A stretch of 64,000 bases of DNA from AP-16 sp046727735. GTDB lineage: Bacteria; Pseudomonadota; Alphaproteobacteria; Rhizobiales; Xanthobacteraceae. The number at the start of each line of letters is the position of its first letter. The stretch's first letter is position 1. The stretch spans positions 1 to 64,000 of the forward strand of contig JBKPDF010000022.1 in the NCBI GenBank assembly GCA_046727735.1. Reading direction: 5' to 3'. Positions 14,267 to 22,574 of the stretch are shown here, one piece after another. The notes below the pieces were generated by a model, which was given only the letters and a program-made list of their open reading frames with translations, made no database searches and was not told the DNA's origin. Made by a program: the position numbers and the translations under genes.

Positions 14267-14947
14267 ATGAGCGCGCGCGACACGATCCTCGCGTCGATCC
14301 GACGCTCGCTCGGCGTGTCCGGGCGCGAGGCGCCGCGCCGCAAGGCGGTCGCGGATCGCCTGCGCGAGCATCCGGACGGCGTGGTGCCGGCGCGCGGCAA
14401 GCTCGCGCCGCAAGCGCGCGCCGAACTGTTTCGCAAGATGGTGGAGGCGGCTGCCGGGTCGGTCGAGGACGTGCCGCGCGCCGCCGACGTTCCGGGTGCC
14501 GTGGCGGCATTCCTGCGCGCGCACAATCTGCCGATGGCGGTGCGGCGCGGCGAGGACCCACGCCTCGAATCGATGCCGTGGCAGCGCGAGCGCACGCTCG
14601 AAGTCAGGAAGGGCGCCTCCGACGGCAACGATCTCGTCGCGGTGTCCCACGCATTCGGGGCGATTGCCGAATCCGGGACGCTGATGCTCACCTCGGGCGA
14701 GGAGAATCCGACGACGCTCAACTTTCTGCCCGACACGCACGTTGTCGTGCTTGACGCGAAAGACATCGCCGGCGATTACGAAGCGCTGTGGCGCAAGCTG
14801 CGCGAGCGCTTCGGCGCGGGCGCGATGCCCCGCACCGTCAATTGGATCACCGGACCGTCGCGCTCCGCCGACATCGAGCAGACGCTGATCCTCGGCGCGC
14901 ACGGACCGCGCCAGCTGCATGTCATGGTGGTGGGCGAGGCGGAGTAG
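14267..14947 (+). CDS. lutC: lactate utilization protein LutC (LUD domain)
   Basis: 226 residues, third component of the LutABC system. The C-terminal half carries the LUD-family core: AIAESGTLMLTSGEENPTTL, FLPDTHVVVL and RTVNWITGPSRSADIEQTLILGAHGP. The N-terminus MSARDTILASIRRSLG is typical, which supports the ATG at 14267 even though the ribosome binding site is weak. Upstream in-frame codons would translate the palindrome. It is the last gene of the operon; a family A repeat follows. Confidence 0.9.
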   Translation: MSARDTILASIRRSLGVSGREAPRRKAVADRLREHPDGVVPARGKLAPQARAELFRKMVEAAAGSVEDVPRAADVPGAVAAFLRAHNLPMAVRRGEDPRLESMPWQRERTLEVRKGASDGNDLVAVSHAFGAIAESGTLMLTSGEENPTTLNFLPDTHVVVLDAKDIAGDYEALWRKLRERFGAGAMPRTVNWITGPSRSADIEQTLILGAHGPRQLHVMVVGEAE

Positions 14948-14957
14948 AATCTGAGAC

Positions 14958-15080
14958 CCGTCGTCCCGGGGCCCGAACGCAGTGAGGGAACCCGGGACCC
15001 ATAAACACGGAATTGAATTTCTCGCTATCATGTTCATGGGTTCCGGGTTCGCGGGCTTCGCCCGCGCCCCGGAACGACGC
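14958..15080. repeat. family A paired repeat (REPIN-like)
   Basis: CGTCGTCCCGGGGCCCGAAC with AACCCGGGACCCAT at the left, and TTCATGGGTTCCGGGTTCGC with GCGCCCCGGAACGACG at the right, around an AT-richer core (AACACGGAATTGAATTTCTC). It lies between lutC and the next gene, ending 7 bp before the latter's start, so it forms that gene's leader. Confidence 0.8.
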
Positions 15081-15086
15081 CCGAGC

Positions 15087-15740
15087 ATGCCGCTGCAAAA
15101 CCGCGTTACGCCTGCGGGCGAGCTCGTCGCCGTTTCGGCCCGAGGGCTGTTCATGGGCAATCGCGGCGGGCGGTTGCATCGTGACGATCGCACGCTGGCC
15201 GGGCGGCGCTGGGTCTCGCGCGCCTGGATCTGCTGCGTGCTCGCGTTCAAGAGCCGCCATCGCGCGGTTTGGGGCCACGGCTATACCGAGCTGTTTTTCC
15301 TCGACGAGCCGACCGCGCTCGCGGCCGGGCACCGGCCCTGCTTCGAGTGCCGCCGCGGCGACGCCGTCGCGTTCGCGGCGGGCTGGGCCGCGGCGCGACA
15401 GCAAAAGACATCGCCGCGTGCGGCCGAGATGGACCTTGTGCTCCACGCCGAGCGGCTCGACGGCCGCGGCAAGCGCCGGCATCGGCTCGCGATCGATTTC
15501 TTGCCCGACGGCACGATGCTGATGATGCCGGACACGCAGCAATCCGTATTCGCCCTGCTGCGCGGACACTTGCTGGAGTGGAATGCGGACGGCTACCGCC
15601 ATGCTGGTGCGCGGCCCCGAGGCATCACGGTCGACGTGCTCACGCCGCCCAGCATCCTGGGGGTACTGGCCCAGGGATATCGGCCGCGCTGGCACCCGAG
15701 CGCGGCCGCAGCCTTGTCCTCCGGCCCGTGCGCAAAATAG
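15087..15740 (+). CDS. conserved-looking protein of unknown function with an Ada-like GxRPCxxC motif
   Basis: 217 residues, no family recognised with certainty. One segment, ELFFLDEPTALAAGHRPC followed by FECRR (His82, Cys85, Cys88), resembles the FF-s-EALAAGyRPCkxC motif of Ada-type and related small zinc-binding modules. The usual first cysteine pair is not obvious, although there is a WICC at 48-50. The rest is basic with no signal peptide or membrane segment. The ATG at 15087 follows immediately after a family A repeat and has a weak ribosome binding site. Function not assigned. Confidence 0.6.
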   Translation: MPLQNRVTPAGELVAVSARGLFMGNRGGRLHRDDRTLAGRRWVSRAWICCVLAFKSRHRAVWGHGYTELFFLDEPTALAAGHRPCFECRRGDAVAFAAGWAAARQQKTSPRAAEMDLVLHAERLDGRGKRRHRLAIDFLPDGTMLMMPDTQQSVFALLRGHLLEWNADGYRHAGARPRGITVDVLTPPSILGVLAQGYRPRWHPSAAAALSSGPCAK

Positions 15741-15844
15741 AATCGGAGCCCGGTGTGCGATGTACCCTGCGGCGAGAGATCGCGCCAAAGCAAACGTTGC
15801 CGCGGGCTCCGATATTGACGCCGTAACTGCGGAGATCCCTCACG

Positions 15845-16243
15845 ATGACCACCTTGCCGCATGTGCTCAAGCGCATCCGGCTCAACCTCGCTCGCTCGAA
15901 GGAATTTCCCTCGGGCTCCGCCCGCCACGGTTACGAGTTCGTGGCGCCGCTCGATGCCGACGCACATATCGACGTCGAGCTGTGGCGAAAGCACCGCGAC
16001 CATTGCCGGGTGCGCCGCTTCTGGGAGGGGGAGCCCGACGAGGTCGGGCGTCTGGTGCACCGTCCGGGCGGAGCCGGTCACGCGCGCTGGGCGTTCGATT
16101 ACGAGGACGCAGCCGAGGAAGATGACGAAGCCGGCTACCGCTTCGGCGCGCACGCGTTCCGGCCCGGCGAATATGTCTCGATCCGCGACGAAGACGGGGA
16201 AATGCACACGTTTCAGGTCGTGTCCGTCGAGCCCGCGACGTGA
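15845..16243 (+). CDS. small hypothetical protein, acidic C-terminal half
   Basis: 132 residues, not recognised. The N-terminal half is basic (LPHVLKRIRLNLARSKEFPS, GSARHGYEFVAPLDADAHID). The second half has an acidic run, DAAEEDDEAGYRFGAHAF, and ends in a beta-rich PGEYVSIRDEDGEMHTFQVV segment. There is no signal peptide or membrane helix. Coding is supported by strong third-position GC, a clean ATG with upstream purines and the length of the frame relative to its neighbours. It lies 104 bp after the previous hypothetical gene on the same strand. Confidence 0.6.
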   Translation: MTTLPHVLKRIRLNLARSKEFPSGSARHGYEFVAPLDADAHIDVELWRKHRDHCRVRRFWEGEPDEVGRLVHRPGGAGHARWAFDYEDAAEEDDEAGYRFGAHAFRPGEYVSIRDEDGEMHTFQVVSVEPAT

Positions 16244-16329
16244 GTGTGCCGGCTCACAGCCCTCGGTGACATCCGGGGCAGGGGACACGGCGGCGCATAT
16301 GCCTGCCGTCTCAAGATCCGCAACCGGAG

Positions 16330-18024
16330 ATGAGGTTCATGCGCGGTAGGGAAAATGCGAGGACCGGCGGCGAGGTCCTGGTCGACCAATTGCTGGTCCA
16401 TGGCGCAAGGCATGCGTTTTGCGTGCCGGGCGAGAGTTACCTGGCCGTGCTCGACGCATTCCACGATCGCGATCTCGCCGTGACGGTTTGCCGCCAGGAA
16501 GGCGGTGCCGCCATGATGGCGGAGGCGGTCGGCAAGCTCACTGGCCGACCGGGCGTCTGCTTCGTGACGCGCGGCCCGGGGGCCACCAACGCGTCCGCCG
16601 CGGTTCACATCGCGCGCCAAGACTCCACCCCGATGCTGCTGTTCGTCGGTCAGGTCGCACGCGAAACGCGCGACCGCGAAGCGTTCCAGGAGCTCGACTA
16701 CCGGGCGGTGTTCGGCACGATGGCCAAATGGGCGACCGAGATCGATGCGGTGGAGCGCGTTCCCGAGATCGTTTCGCGGGCGTTCTACACCGCCACGAAC
16801 GGCCGGCCGGGCCCGGTCGTGGTCGGATTGCCGGAGGACATGCTGACGGAACGCGCCGCGGTCGCCGATGCGCGGCCTTTCGATGCGGTCGAGACCTGGC
16901 CGGGGCTGACCGACATGACCCGGCTACAGAAGCTGCTGTGGGCTGCCGAGCGCCCGATCGTCCTGCTCGGCGGCAGCCGCTGGTCGCAGGCGGCGTGGGC
17001 GGCGATGAGCCGCTTTGCCGATCGGTTCCAGATCCCGGTCGCGACCACGTTCCGCCGCGCGCATCTCTTCGATGCGCAGCATCCGTGCTATGCCGGCGAT
17101 CTCGGCATCGGTCCCAATCCGAAGCTGCTGGCGCGAATCAAATCGGCCGACCTGATCGTGCTCGTCGGCGGCAGGCTCGGCGAGCTGCCCTCGCAGGGCT
17201 ATACGCTGCTCGGCATTCCCAACCCGCAGATCAAGCTCGTCCACGTGCATCCGGGCGCCGAAGAGCTCGGCCGCGTCTACCGCCCGGATCTCGCGATTCA
17301 CGCGGCGCCGACCGCGTTTGCGGCGGCGCTCGAGGGCCTCGAGCCGCCGAAAGAAATCCGCTGGCGTGAGGAGACGCGCACAGCACATGCCGACTTCCTC
17401 GCATGGACTGAGACGCCGACACCTGCGCCGGGCGCCGTGAACCTCGGCGAGATCATGGTGCATTTACGCGAGGCGCTCGAACCCGAGGCCATCCTGTCGA
17501 ACGGAGCGGGCAATTATGCCGGCTGGATTCATCGTTTTTACCGATTCCGCCGGTTCACGACCCAGCTCGGACCGGTATCGGGCTCGATGGGGTACGGGCT
17601 GCCGGCGGCGGTCGCGGCGAAGCGGCTTTTTCCCGAGCGCACGGTGGTCTGCTTCGCGGGCGACGGCTGCTTCCTGATGACCGGCCAGGAGTTCGCAACC
17701 GCCGTGCAATACGGACTGCCGGTCCTCGTCATCGTCGTCGACAACGGCATGTACGGCACGATCCGCATGCACCAGGAGCGCGAATACCCCGCACGGGTAT
17801 CCGCGACCGCGCTGAAAAACCCGGATTTCGCCGCTTATGCACGCGCGTTCGGTGGGTTCGGCGCGACGGTGGAGACAACGGCCGATTTCGCGCCTGCGTT
17901 CGAGGCGGCGCGGCGCTCGCAACAACCCGCGATCCTCCACGTCAAGATCGATCCCGAAGCGATCACGCCCGCAACCACGCTCGGCGCGATCCGGGAAAAG
18001 GCGCTGGCCCGGCAAACCGGGTGA
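16330..18024 (+). CDS. ThDP-dependent enzyme, acetolactate synthase-like
   Basis: 564 residues with the three-domain architecture of the acetolactate synthase/benzoylformate decarboxylase family. The N-terminal Pyr domain has catalytic Glu57 in CRQEGGAAMMAEA. The central domain is of transhydrogenase type (PIVLLGGSRWSQAAW). The C-terminal ThDP domain has GDGCFLMTGQEFATAVQYG leading to VDNGMYGTIRMHQ. The lack of an ilvN partner and the sequence style argue against biosynthetic acetolactate synthase; decarboxylases or lyases of 2-oxo acids are possible. The second methionine at 16339, preceded by GGAGATGAGG, may be the true start. A TetR gene follows in the same direction and may control it. 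Confidence 0.85.
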   Translation: MRFMRGRENARTGGEVLVDQLLVHGARHAFCVPGESYLAVLDAFHDRDLAVTVCRQEGGAAMMAEAVGKLTGRPGVCFVTRGPGATNASAAVHIARQDSTPMLLFVGQVARETRDREAFQELDYRAVFGTMAKWATEIDAVERVPEIVSRAFYTATNGRPGPVVVGLPEDMLTERAAVADARPFDAVETWPGLTDMTRLQKLLWAAERPIVLLGGSRWSQAAWAAMSRFADRFQIPVATTFRRAHLFDAQHPCYAGDLGIGPNPKLLARIKSADLIVLVGGRLGELPSQGYTLLGIPNPQIKLVHVHPGAEELGRVYRPDLAIHAAPTAFAAALEGLEPPKEIRWREETRTAHADFLAWTETPTPAPGAVNLGEIMVHLREALEPEAILSNGAGNYAGWIHRFYRFRRFTTQLGPVSGSMGYGLPAAVAAKRLFPERTVVCFAGDGCFLMTGQEFATAVQYGLPVLVIVVDNGMYGTIRMHQEREYPARVSATALKNPDFAAYARAFGGFGATVETTADFAPAFEAARRSQQPAILHVKIDPEAITPATTLGAIREKALARQTG

Positions 18025-18078
18025 GACGGCGCACGTTTGCCGTCCGAGCGTGAGCGCAGCGGCTTGTCGCGACTCGTG

Positions 18079-18114
18079 AACCGTGGCTCATTTCTTTGCG
18101 GATGAGCCATGGTT
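18079..18114. promoter_or_regulatory. inverted repeat over the TetR start region, candidate operator
   Basis: AACCGTGGCTCAT, a 10-nt spacer, then ATGAGCCATGGTT: 13-bp arms with one mismatch. It covers the first possible ATG (18109) of the TetR-family gene. If translation begins at the in-frame ATG at 18133 instead, the repeat lies just upstream, as expected for an autoregulatory operator. A hairpin in the mRNA is the alternative. Confidence 0.5.
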
Positions 18115-18771
18115 TATCGGCGAACGGAAAAAATGGCGCGCCGCCTGGCACAGCGGCACGCGGCGATCTTGGCGGCGGCACGGGAGTCGGCTTCCACCGG
18201 CGGCATGGCCGCGCTCCAGGTCGCGCCCGTGGCGGCCCGCGCCGGCATCGCTGCCGGGACCGTCTACCGGTATTTTCCCTCCAAGACCGACCTCGTCGCG
18301 GCGCTTGTGGCTGCGGTCTCGGAGCGCGAAATCGGCGCGGTTCGGCGGGCGGCAGACGCGGCGCCGGGGCCGCTTTCCGCGCTCGCCGCTGCGATCGCAA
18401 CGTTTGCGGCGCGCGCACGCGAAAGCCGCCGCCTGGCATGGTCGGTGATCGGCGAGCCGGTAGACGCCCAGGTGGATGCGGTGCGGCTCGCCTACCGCAA
18501 AGCCCTGGCGGCGGAATTTCGGTCGCGAATCGAGCATGCGATCCGTGCCGGACAGCTGCCCGCGCAAGACGCGCAGCTTGCCGCGGCGGCAACGGTCGGG
18601 ATCTTGCTCGAGGGGTTGATCGGGCCGCTGGCCCCGCAAACCGCGGAGCGCGAAGACGATCCCGTCCAGGCGCTCACGCTCTTTGTCCTTCGCGGGCTCG
18701 GCATCGCGGACGCACGGGCGCGCGGTCTCGTAGTGAGCCGGACAGCAAAACGGGCGATCGGTGAAGAGTAG
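18109..18771 (+). CDS. TetR-family transcriptional regulator
   Basis: 220 residues. The N-terminal helix-turn-helix is clear: AALQVAPVAARAGIAAGTVY followed by RYFPSKTDLVAALV, the classic TetR recognition segment at about residues 34-70. The C-terminal ligand-binding region is helical and rich in alanine, with no recognisable subfamily. Start: 18109 or, more probably given the inverted repeat over the first ATG, 18133 (MARRLAQRHAAIL). It lies 84 bp after the ThDP enzyme gene on the same strand and converges with the usp gene. Ligand and targets are unknown. Confidence 0.85.
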   Translation: MVYRRTEKMARRLAQRHAAILAAARESASTGGMAALQVAPVAARAGIAAGTVYRYFPSKTDLVAALVAAVSEREIGAVRRAADAAPGPLSALAAAIATFAARARESRRLAWSVIGEPVDAQVDAVRLAYRKALAAEFRSRIEHAIRAGQLPAQDAQLAAAATVGILLEGLIGPLAPQTAEREDDPVQALTLFVLRGLGIADARARGLVVSRTAKRAIGEE

Positions 18772-18809
18772 CTCGTTCTCTCGTCTGTCGCCCGACCTCC
18801 GTCATCTGC

Positions 18810-19640
18810 TTAATGCGCCATCAGGGTGGGCACCGTCATCGCCGACAGGATGCCGCGCGTTGCGCCGCCGAGGATGAACTCGCGCAGCCGAGAATGGCCG
18901 TAGCCGCCCATCACCAGGAAATCCGCTGCCGAATCGGCCGCATAGGAGAGGATCGTGCTTGCGACATCGGCGTCTCCCGAGACGATCCGCTTGAGATCGA
19001 TGTTGAGCTCATGCCGGGCCAAATGCTGCGCGATGTCGGCGCCGGGCAGCTCGTCGCTCTTCGGCCGCTCCGTCGCCACCACGATCACGTCGATCGCCTC
19101 GGAGCGGAGCAGGAACGGCATTGCGTCGGCTATCGCGCGCGCCGCATTGCGGCTCGCGTCCCAGCACACCAAGACCCGGTCGAGCTTGAGCCGTTCCTTC
19201 TGGATGTAGGGCACGACGAGTACGGGGCGGCCGGACTCGAAGAGCGCCGCCTCGATGATCAGATCCTGCGCAACGAGCTCGTCGGGCTGCGCTTGGCGCA
19301 CGATCGAGAGGTCGAATCGCCGGGCAATCTGCCCGAACAGGTCTGCGGCTCCCGCGAGACTCGTCGGGATCATGCGCGACTGCGCGGAGAGCCCGGCGCG
19401 CCGCGCGGATTCCTCGAACCGGGCAATCGCGTCGTTGGCGGCGCTTTCGCCTTCTGCGCGCTGGGATTCGAGGATTTCGGGCGGCATGGCGGCCATGGCG
19501 CTCGGCGGCACGATCGGCTCATAGGCGAATGCGATCCCGAACGCGTGCGCTTCGAAAGTCTCCGCGACCGAGATCGCGTAATCGCCAGTGGCGTCTGCGT
19601 CCGCGCCGGCGAACAGGTTGACGACGAGGTCTTTGATCAT
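18810..19640 (-). CDS. tandem-domain universal stress protein
   Basis: 276 residues with two UspA folds. The first starts MIKDLVVNLFAGADADATGD; the second starts near residue 150 with RVLVCWDASRNAARAIADAM and ends in the ATP-loop-like signature LVMGGYGHSRLREFILGGATRGIL. Such tandem Usp proteins respond to stress or energy limitation. It is single, with no adjacent partner on its strand, and divergent from glcD across a 185-bp gap that must hold both promoters. Confidence 0.88.
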   Translation of the reverse strand: MIKDLVVNLFAGADADATGDYAISVAETFEAHAFGIAFAYEPIVPPSAMAAMPPEILESQRAEGESAANDAIARFEESARRAGLSAQSRMIPTSLAGAADLFGQIARRFDLSIVRQAQPDELVAQDLIIEAALFESGRPVLVVPYIQKERLKLDRVLVCWDASRNAARAIADAMPFLLRSEAIDVIVVATERPKSDELPGADIAQHLARHELNIDLKRIVSGDADVASTILSYAADSAADFLVMGGYGHSRLREFILGGATRGILSAMTVPTLMAH

Positions 19641-19825
19641 GGCGCCCTCGGCTCGCGGGATGGATACATGGGAGCATAGATGATCCGCCGGCTTCCGAGC
19701 AAAGCTGCCCGGGCCATTGTCCGCGGGTACGAGACGTCGAAGAAATAGAAGCCGCGGCGCGGTGCTGCATTTGGCCTCGCTTCTCGTGGTTTCGCGCTAT
19801 AAGAGGCGGCTTTCGGAGTTGAGCG

Positions 19826-21319
19826 GTGGGCGTGACGTTGCCGGAGCCCGATGCGGGGATTGTCTCACGCCGCGAGGAGATCGTGGCGGCACTGCGCGCC
19901 ATCGTGCCCGGCGAAGGCGTCATCGCGACCGAGCGCGAGATGCGCCCGTACGAGTCCGATGGACTGACCGCTTATCGGCAATTGCCGATGGTCGTGGTCC
20001 TGCCCTCGACGACCGAGCAGGTCGCGCAGGTGCTGCGTTACTGCCGACAGCACGGCATCAAGGTAGTCCCCCGGGGCGCGGGGACTTCGCTCTCCGGAGG
20101 CGCGCTGCCGCTCGCCGACGGCGTCCTTTTGGGCATGGCCAAGTTCAACCGCATCCTCGAGATCGACTACGAGAATCGCGCCGTCGTGGCCCAGCCGGGG
20201 GTCACGAATCTCGGCATCTCGCAAGCTGTCGAGCCGGCCGGCTTCTATTACGCGCCGGATCCCTCCTCGCAGATCGCGTGCACGATCGGCGGCAACGTGG
20301 CGGAGAATTCCGGCGGCGTGCATTGCCTCAAATACGGCATGACCACCAACAATCTGCTCGGCCTGGAAATGGTGCTCGTGAGCGGAGAGGTCATCCGGCT
20401 GGGCGGCAAGCACCTCGACAGCGAGAGCTATGATCTGCTCGGGCTGATGACGGGCTCCGAGGGCCTGCTCGGGGTCGTGACCGAGATCACCGTACGCATC
20501 CTGCCGCATCCCGAGACGGCCCGCGCGGTGCTGATCGGGTTTCCGTCATCGGAGGCGGCCGGAGACTGCGTCGCGAAGATCATCGGCGCGGGCATCGTCC
20601 CGGGCGGGATGGAGATGATGGACAGGCCTGCGATCCAAGCGGCCGAGGAGTTCGTACATGCCGGCTACCCGCTCGACGTCGACGCTCTGCTCATCGTCGA
20701 GCTCGACGGTCCGCAGGCCGAGGTCGACCACCTCTTGGAGCGCGTCTCGGAGATTGCCCATGACTGCGGTGCGACCGCGCTGCGCGCCTCGAATTCCGAA
20801 GCCGAGCGGTTGACGTTCTGGGCCGGCCGCAAGGCCGCGTTCCCGGCGGTCGGGCGCATCTCGCCGGACTATTACTGCATGGACGGCACGATCCCGCGGG
20901 CCAAGCTGCCGCTGGTGCTTGCACGCATGCGCGAGATGTCGGAGCGCTATGGCTTGCGGGTCGCCAACGTGTTTCACGCCGGCGACGGCAATCTTCACCC
21001 GCTGATCCTCTACGACGCCAACGCGCCCGGCGAGCTGGAGCGCGCCGAGGCCTTCGGCGCCGACATTCTCAAGCTCTGCGTCGAGGTCGGCGGCGTGCTC
21101 ACCGGCGAGCACGGCGTTGGGGTCGAGAAGCGCGATCTCATGCCGGCGATGTTCAATGAGATCGATCTCGCGCAGCAGGAACGCGTGAAATGCGCTTTCG
21201 ACGAGAACGGCTTGCTCAATCCGGGCAAGGTTTTTCCGACCCTGCACCGGTGCGCCGAGCTCGGGCGGATGCACGTTCGCGGCGGCGCCCTGCCGTTTCC
21301 GGACATCCCGCGCTTCTAG
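19826..21319 (+). CDS. glcD: glycolate oxidase FAD subunit GlcD
   Basis: 497 residues. The FAD-binding PCMH domain is visible (VVPRGAGTSLSGGALPLADG, CTIGGNVAENSGGVHCLKYG). The C-terminal FAD-linked oxidase domain contains NVFHAGDGNLHPLILYD and LTGEHGVGVEKRDLMPAMF. It oxidises glycolate (and possibly D-lactate) to glyoxylate. The GTG at 19826 is preceded by GGAG with suitable spacing. The glcE ATG begins directly after the TAG (21317-21319), so the genes are coupled. Order glcD-glcE-glcF is canonical; a GlcC-type regulator is not adjacent. Confidence 0.95.
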   Translation: MGVTLPEPDAGIVSRREEIVAALRAIVPGEGVIATEREMRPYESDGLTAYRQLPMVVVLPSTTEQVAQVLRYCRQHGIKVVPRGAGTSLSGGALPLADGVLLGMAKFNRILEIDYENRAVVAQPGVTNLGISQAVEPAGFYYAPDPSSQIACTIGGNVAENSGGVHCLKYGMTTNNLLGLEMVLVSGEVIRLGGKHLDSESYDLLGLMTGSEGLLGVVTEITVRILPHPETARAVLIGFPSSEAAGDCVAKIIGAGIVPGGMEMMDRPAIQAAEEFVHAGYPLDVDALLIVELDGPQAEVDHLLERVSEIAHDCGATALRASNSEAERLTFWAGRKAAFPAVGRISPDYYCMDGTIPRAKLPLVLARMREMSERYGLRVANVFHAGDGNLHPLILYDANAPGELERAEAFGADILKLCVEVGGVLTGEHGVGVEKRDLMPAMFNEIDLAQQERVKCAFDENGLLNPGKVFPTLHRCAELGRMHVRGGALPFPDIPRF

Positions 21320-22543
21320 ATGGCCGACCTGCTCAAGCCGCGGGATGAGAAGGACGTCGCCGCCGCCGTCGAATGGGCGCTCGCCGGCGGCAAGACCCTG
21401 GAGATCGTCGGGGCCGGCTCGAAGCGCGAGATCGGCCGTGCCGCCCAATGGGATCTCACGCTTGACCTTTCCGAGCTTTCCGGGGTGACGCTCTACGAGC
21501 CGGAGGAGCTCGTGCTCTCCGCCAAGGTCGGCACCCCGCTCGCGGAGATCGAGCAACTCGTCGCCGCGCGCGGCCAGGAGCTCGCGTTCGAGCCGATGGA
21601 CTATGGTCCGGTGCTCGGCTGCCCGATGGGTCGCGGCACCCTCGGCGGCGCGCTCGCGACCAATCTGTCCGGTCCGCGCCGGATCAAGGCAGGCGCCGCG
21701 CGCGACCATTTCCTCGGCGTGCGCGCGGTCTCAGGTCGCGCCGAGCTGTTCAAATCCGGCGGCCGCGTGGTCAAGAACGTCACCGGGTACGATCTATGCA
21801 AGTTGCTCGCGGGCTCCTGGGGTACGCTCGCGGCGATGACCGAGGTCACGGTCAAGGTCCTGCCGCGCGCGCCGGCCGAGGAGACCCTGCTCGTCCTCGG
21901 TCTCGATGATCGACAAGCCGTCGCAGCGATGGCGGCCGGGATGGGCTCCGCCGCCGATGTTTCCGCAGCCGCGCATCTGCCCGCCAATATTGCGGCACGC
22001 ATGCTGGGTGCCGCTGCGGCCGGCAGCGCCATCACCGCGTTTCGGCTCGAAGGCGTTCCGCCCTCGATCGCGCACCGTAAGGAGCGGCTGGAGCGGCTGC
22101 TCAAGCCGCATGGGGTTATGATCACGATCCGCGAGGCGGGTTCGCGCGCGCTGTGGCAGGCGGTCCGGGACGCCACCGCCTTCGCCGCCGCGGACGGCGC
22201 CGGCCGGCCGCTGTGGCGTGTGTCGACCGCGCCCACGCAAGCCCCGCAACTTGCGGCGAAGATCGCCGGCGAAGCCGAAGCCGAGCTGTTCTACGACTGG
22301 GCGGGCGGATTGATCTGGATCGAGCTGGCGCCGCTCGAAGATGCCGGCGCGGCGCTTGTACGCGGTGCCGTGCGCGCCGCCGGCGGCCACGCCACCCTGG
22401 TGCGTGCGCCGGCTGCGATGCGCGCCGCAATCGATGTGTTCGAGCCGCAGCCTGAGGCGCTTGCCGCATTGACCCGGCGCGTCAAGGAGAGCTTCGATCC
22501 CAAGCGCGTGCTCGGTCCCGGCCGGATGTATGCCGGCGTTTAA
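21320..22543 (+). CDS. glcE: glycolate oxidase FAD-binding subunit GlcE
   Basis: 407 residues. An FAD-binding domain is seen in LEIVGAGSKREIGRAA and GTLGGALATNLSGPRRIKAG, followed by GRVVKNVTGYDLCKLLAGSW, a GlcE signature. The C-terminus FDPKRVLGPGRMYAGV is typical. Required with GlcD and GlcF for glycolate oxidase activity at the membrane. It begins with no gap after glcD and is followed after 31 bp by glcF. Confidence 0.95.
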   Translation: MADLLKPRDEKDVAAAVEWALAGGKTLEIVGAGSKREIGRAAQWDLTLDLSELSGVTLYEPEELVLSAKVGTPLAEIEQLVAARGQELAFEPMDYGPVLGCPMGRGTLGGALATNLSGPRRIKAGAARDHFLGVRAVSGRAELFKSGGRVVKNVTGYDLCKLLAGSWGTLAAMTEVTVKVLPRAPAEETLLVLGLDDRQAVAAMAAGMGSAADVSAAAHLPANIAARMLGAAAAGSAITAFRLEGVPPSIAHRKERLERLLKPHGVMITIREAGSRALWQAVRDATAFAAADGAGRPLWRVSTAPTQAPQLAAKIAGEAEAELFYDWAGGLIWIELAPLEDAGAALVRGAVRAAGGHATLVRAPAAMRAAIDVFEPQPEALAALTRRVKESFDPKRVLGPGRMYAGV

Positions 22544-22574
22544 GCAGTAGAGGCGAGAGAGGCAGCCAACAGGA

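Noticed and set aside
12518..15250. 910-codon minus-strand frame opposite lutB and lutC
   Set aside because: It covers three well-supported plus-strand genes and two repeats; no domain is recognisable, so it is an antisense shadow.
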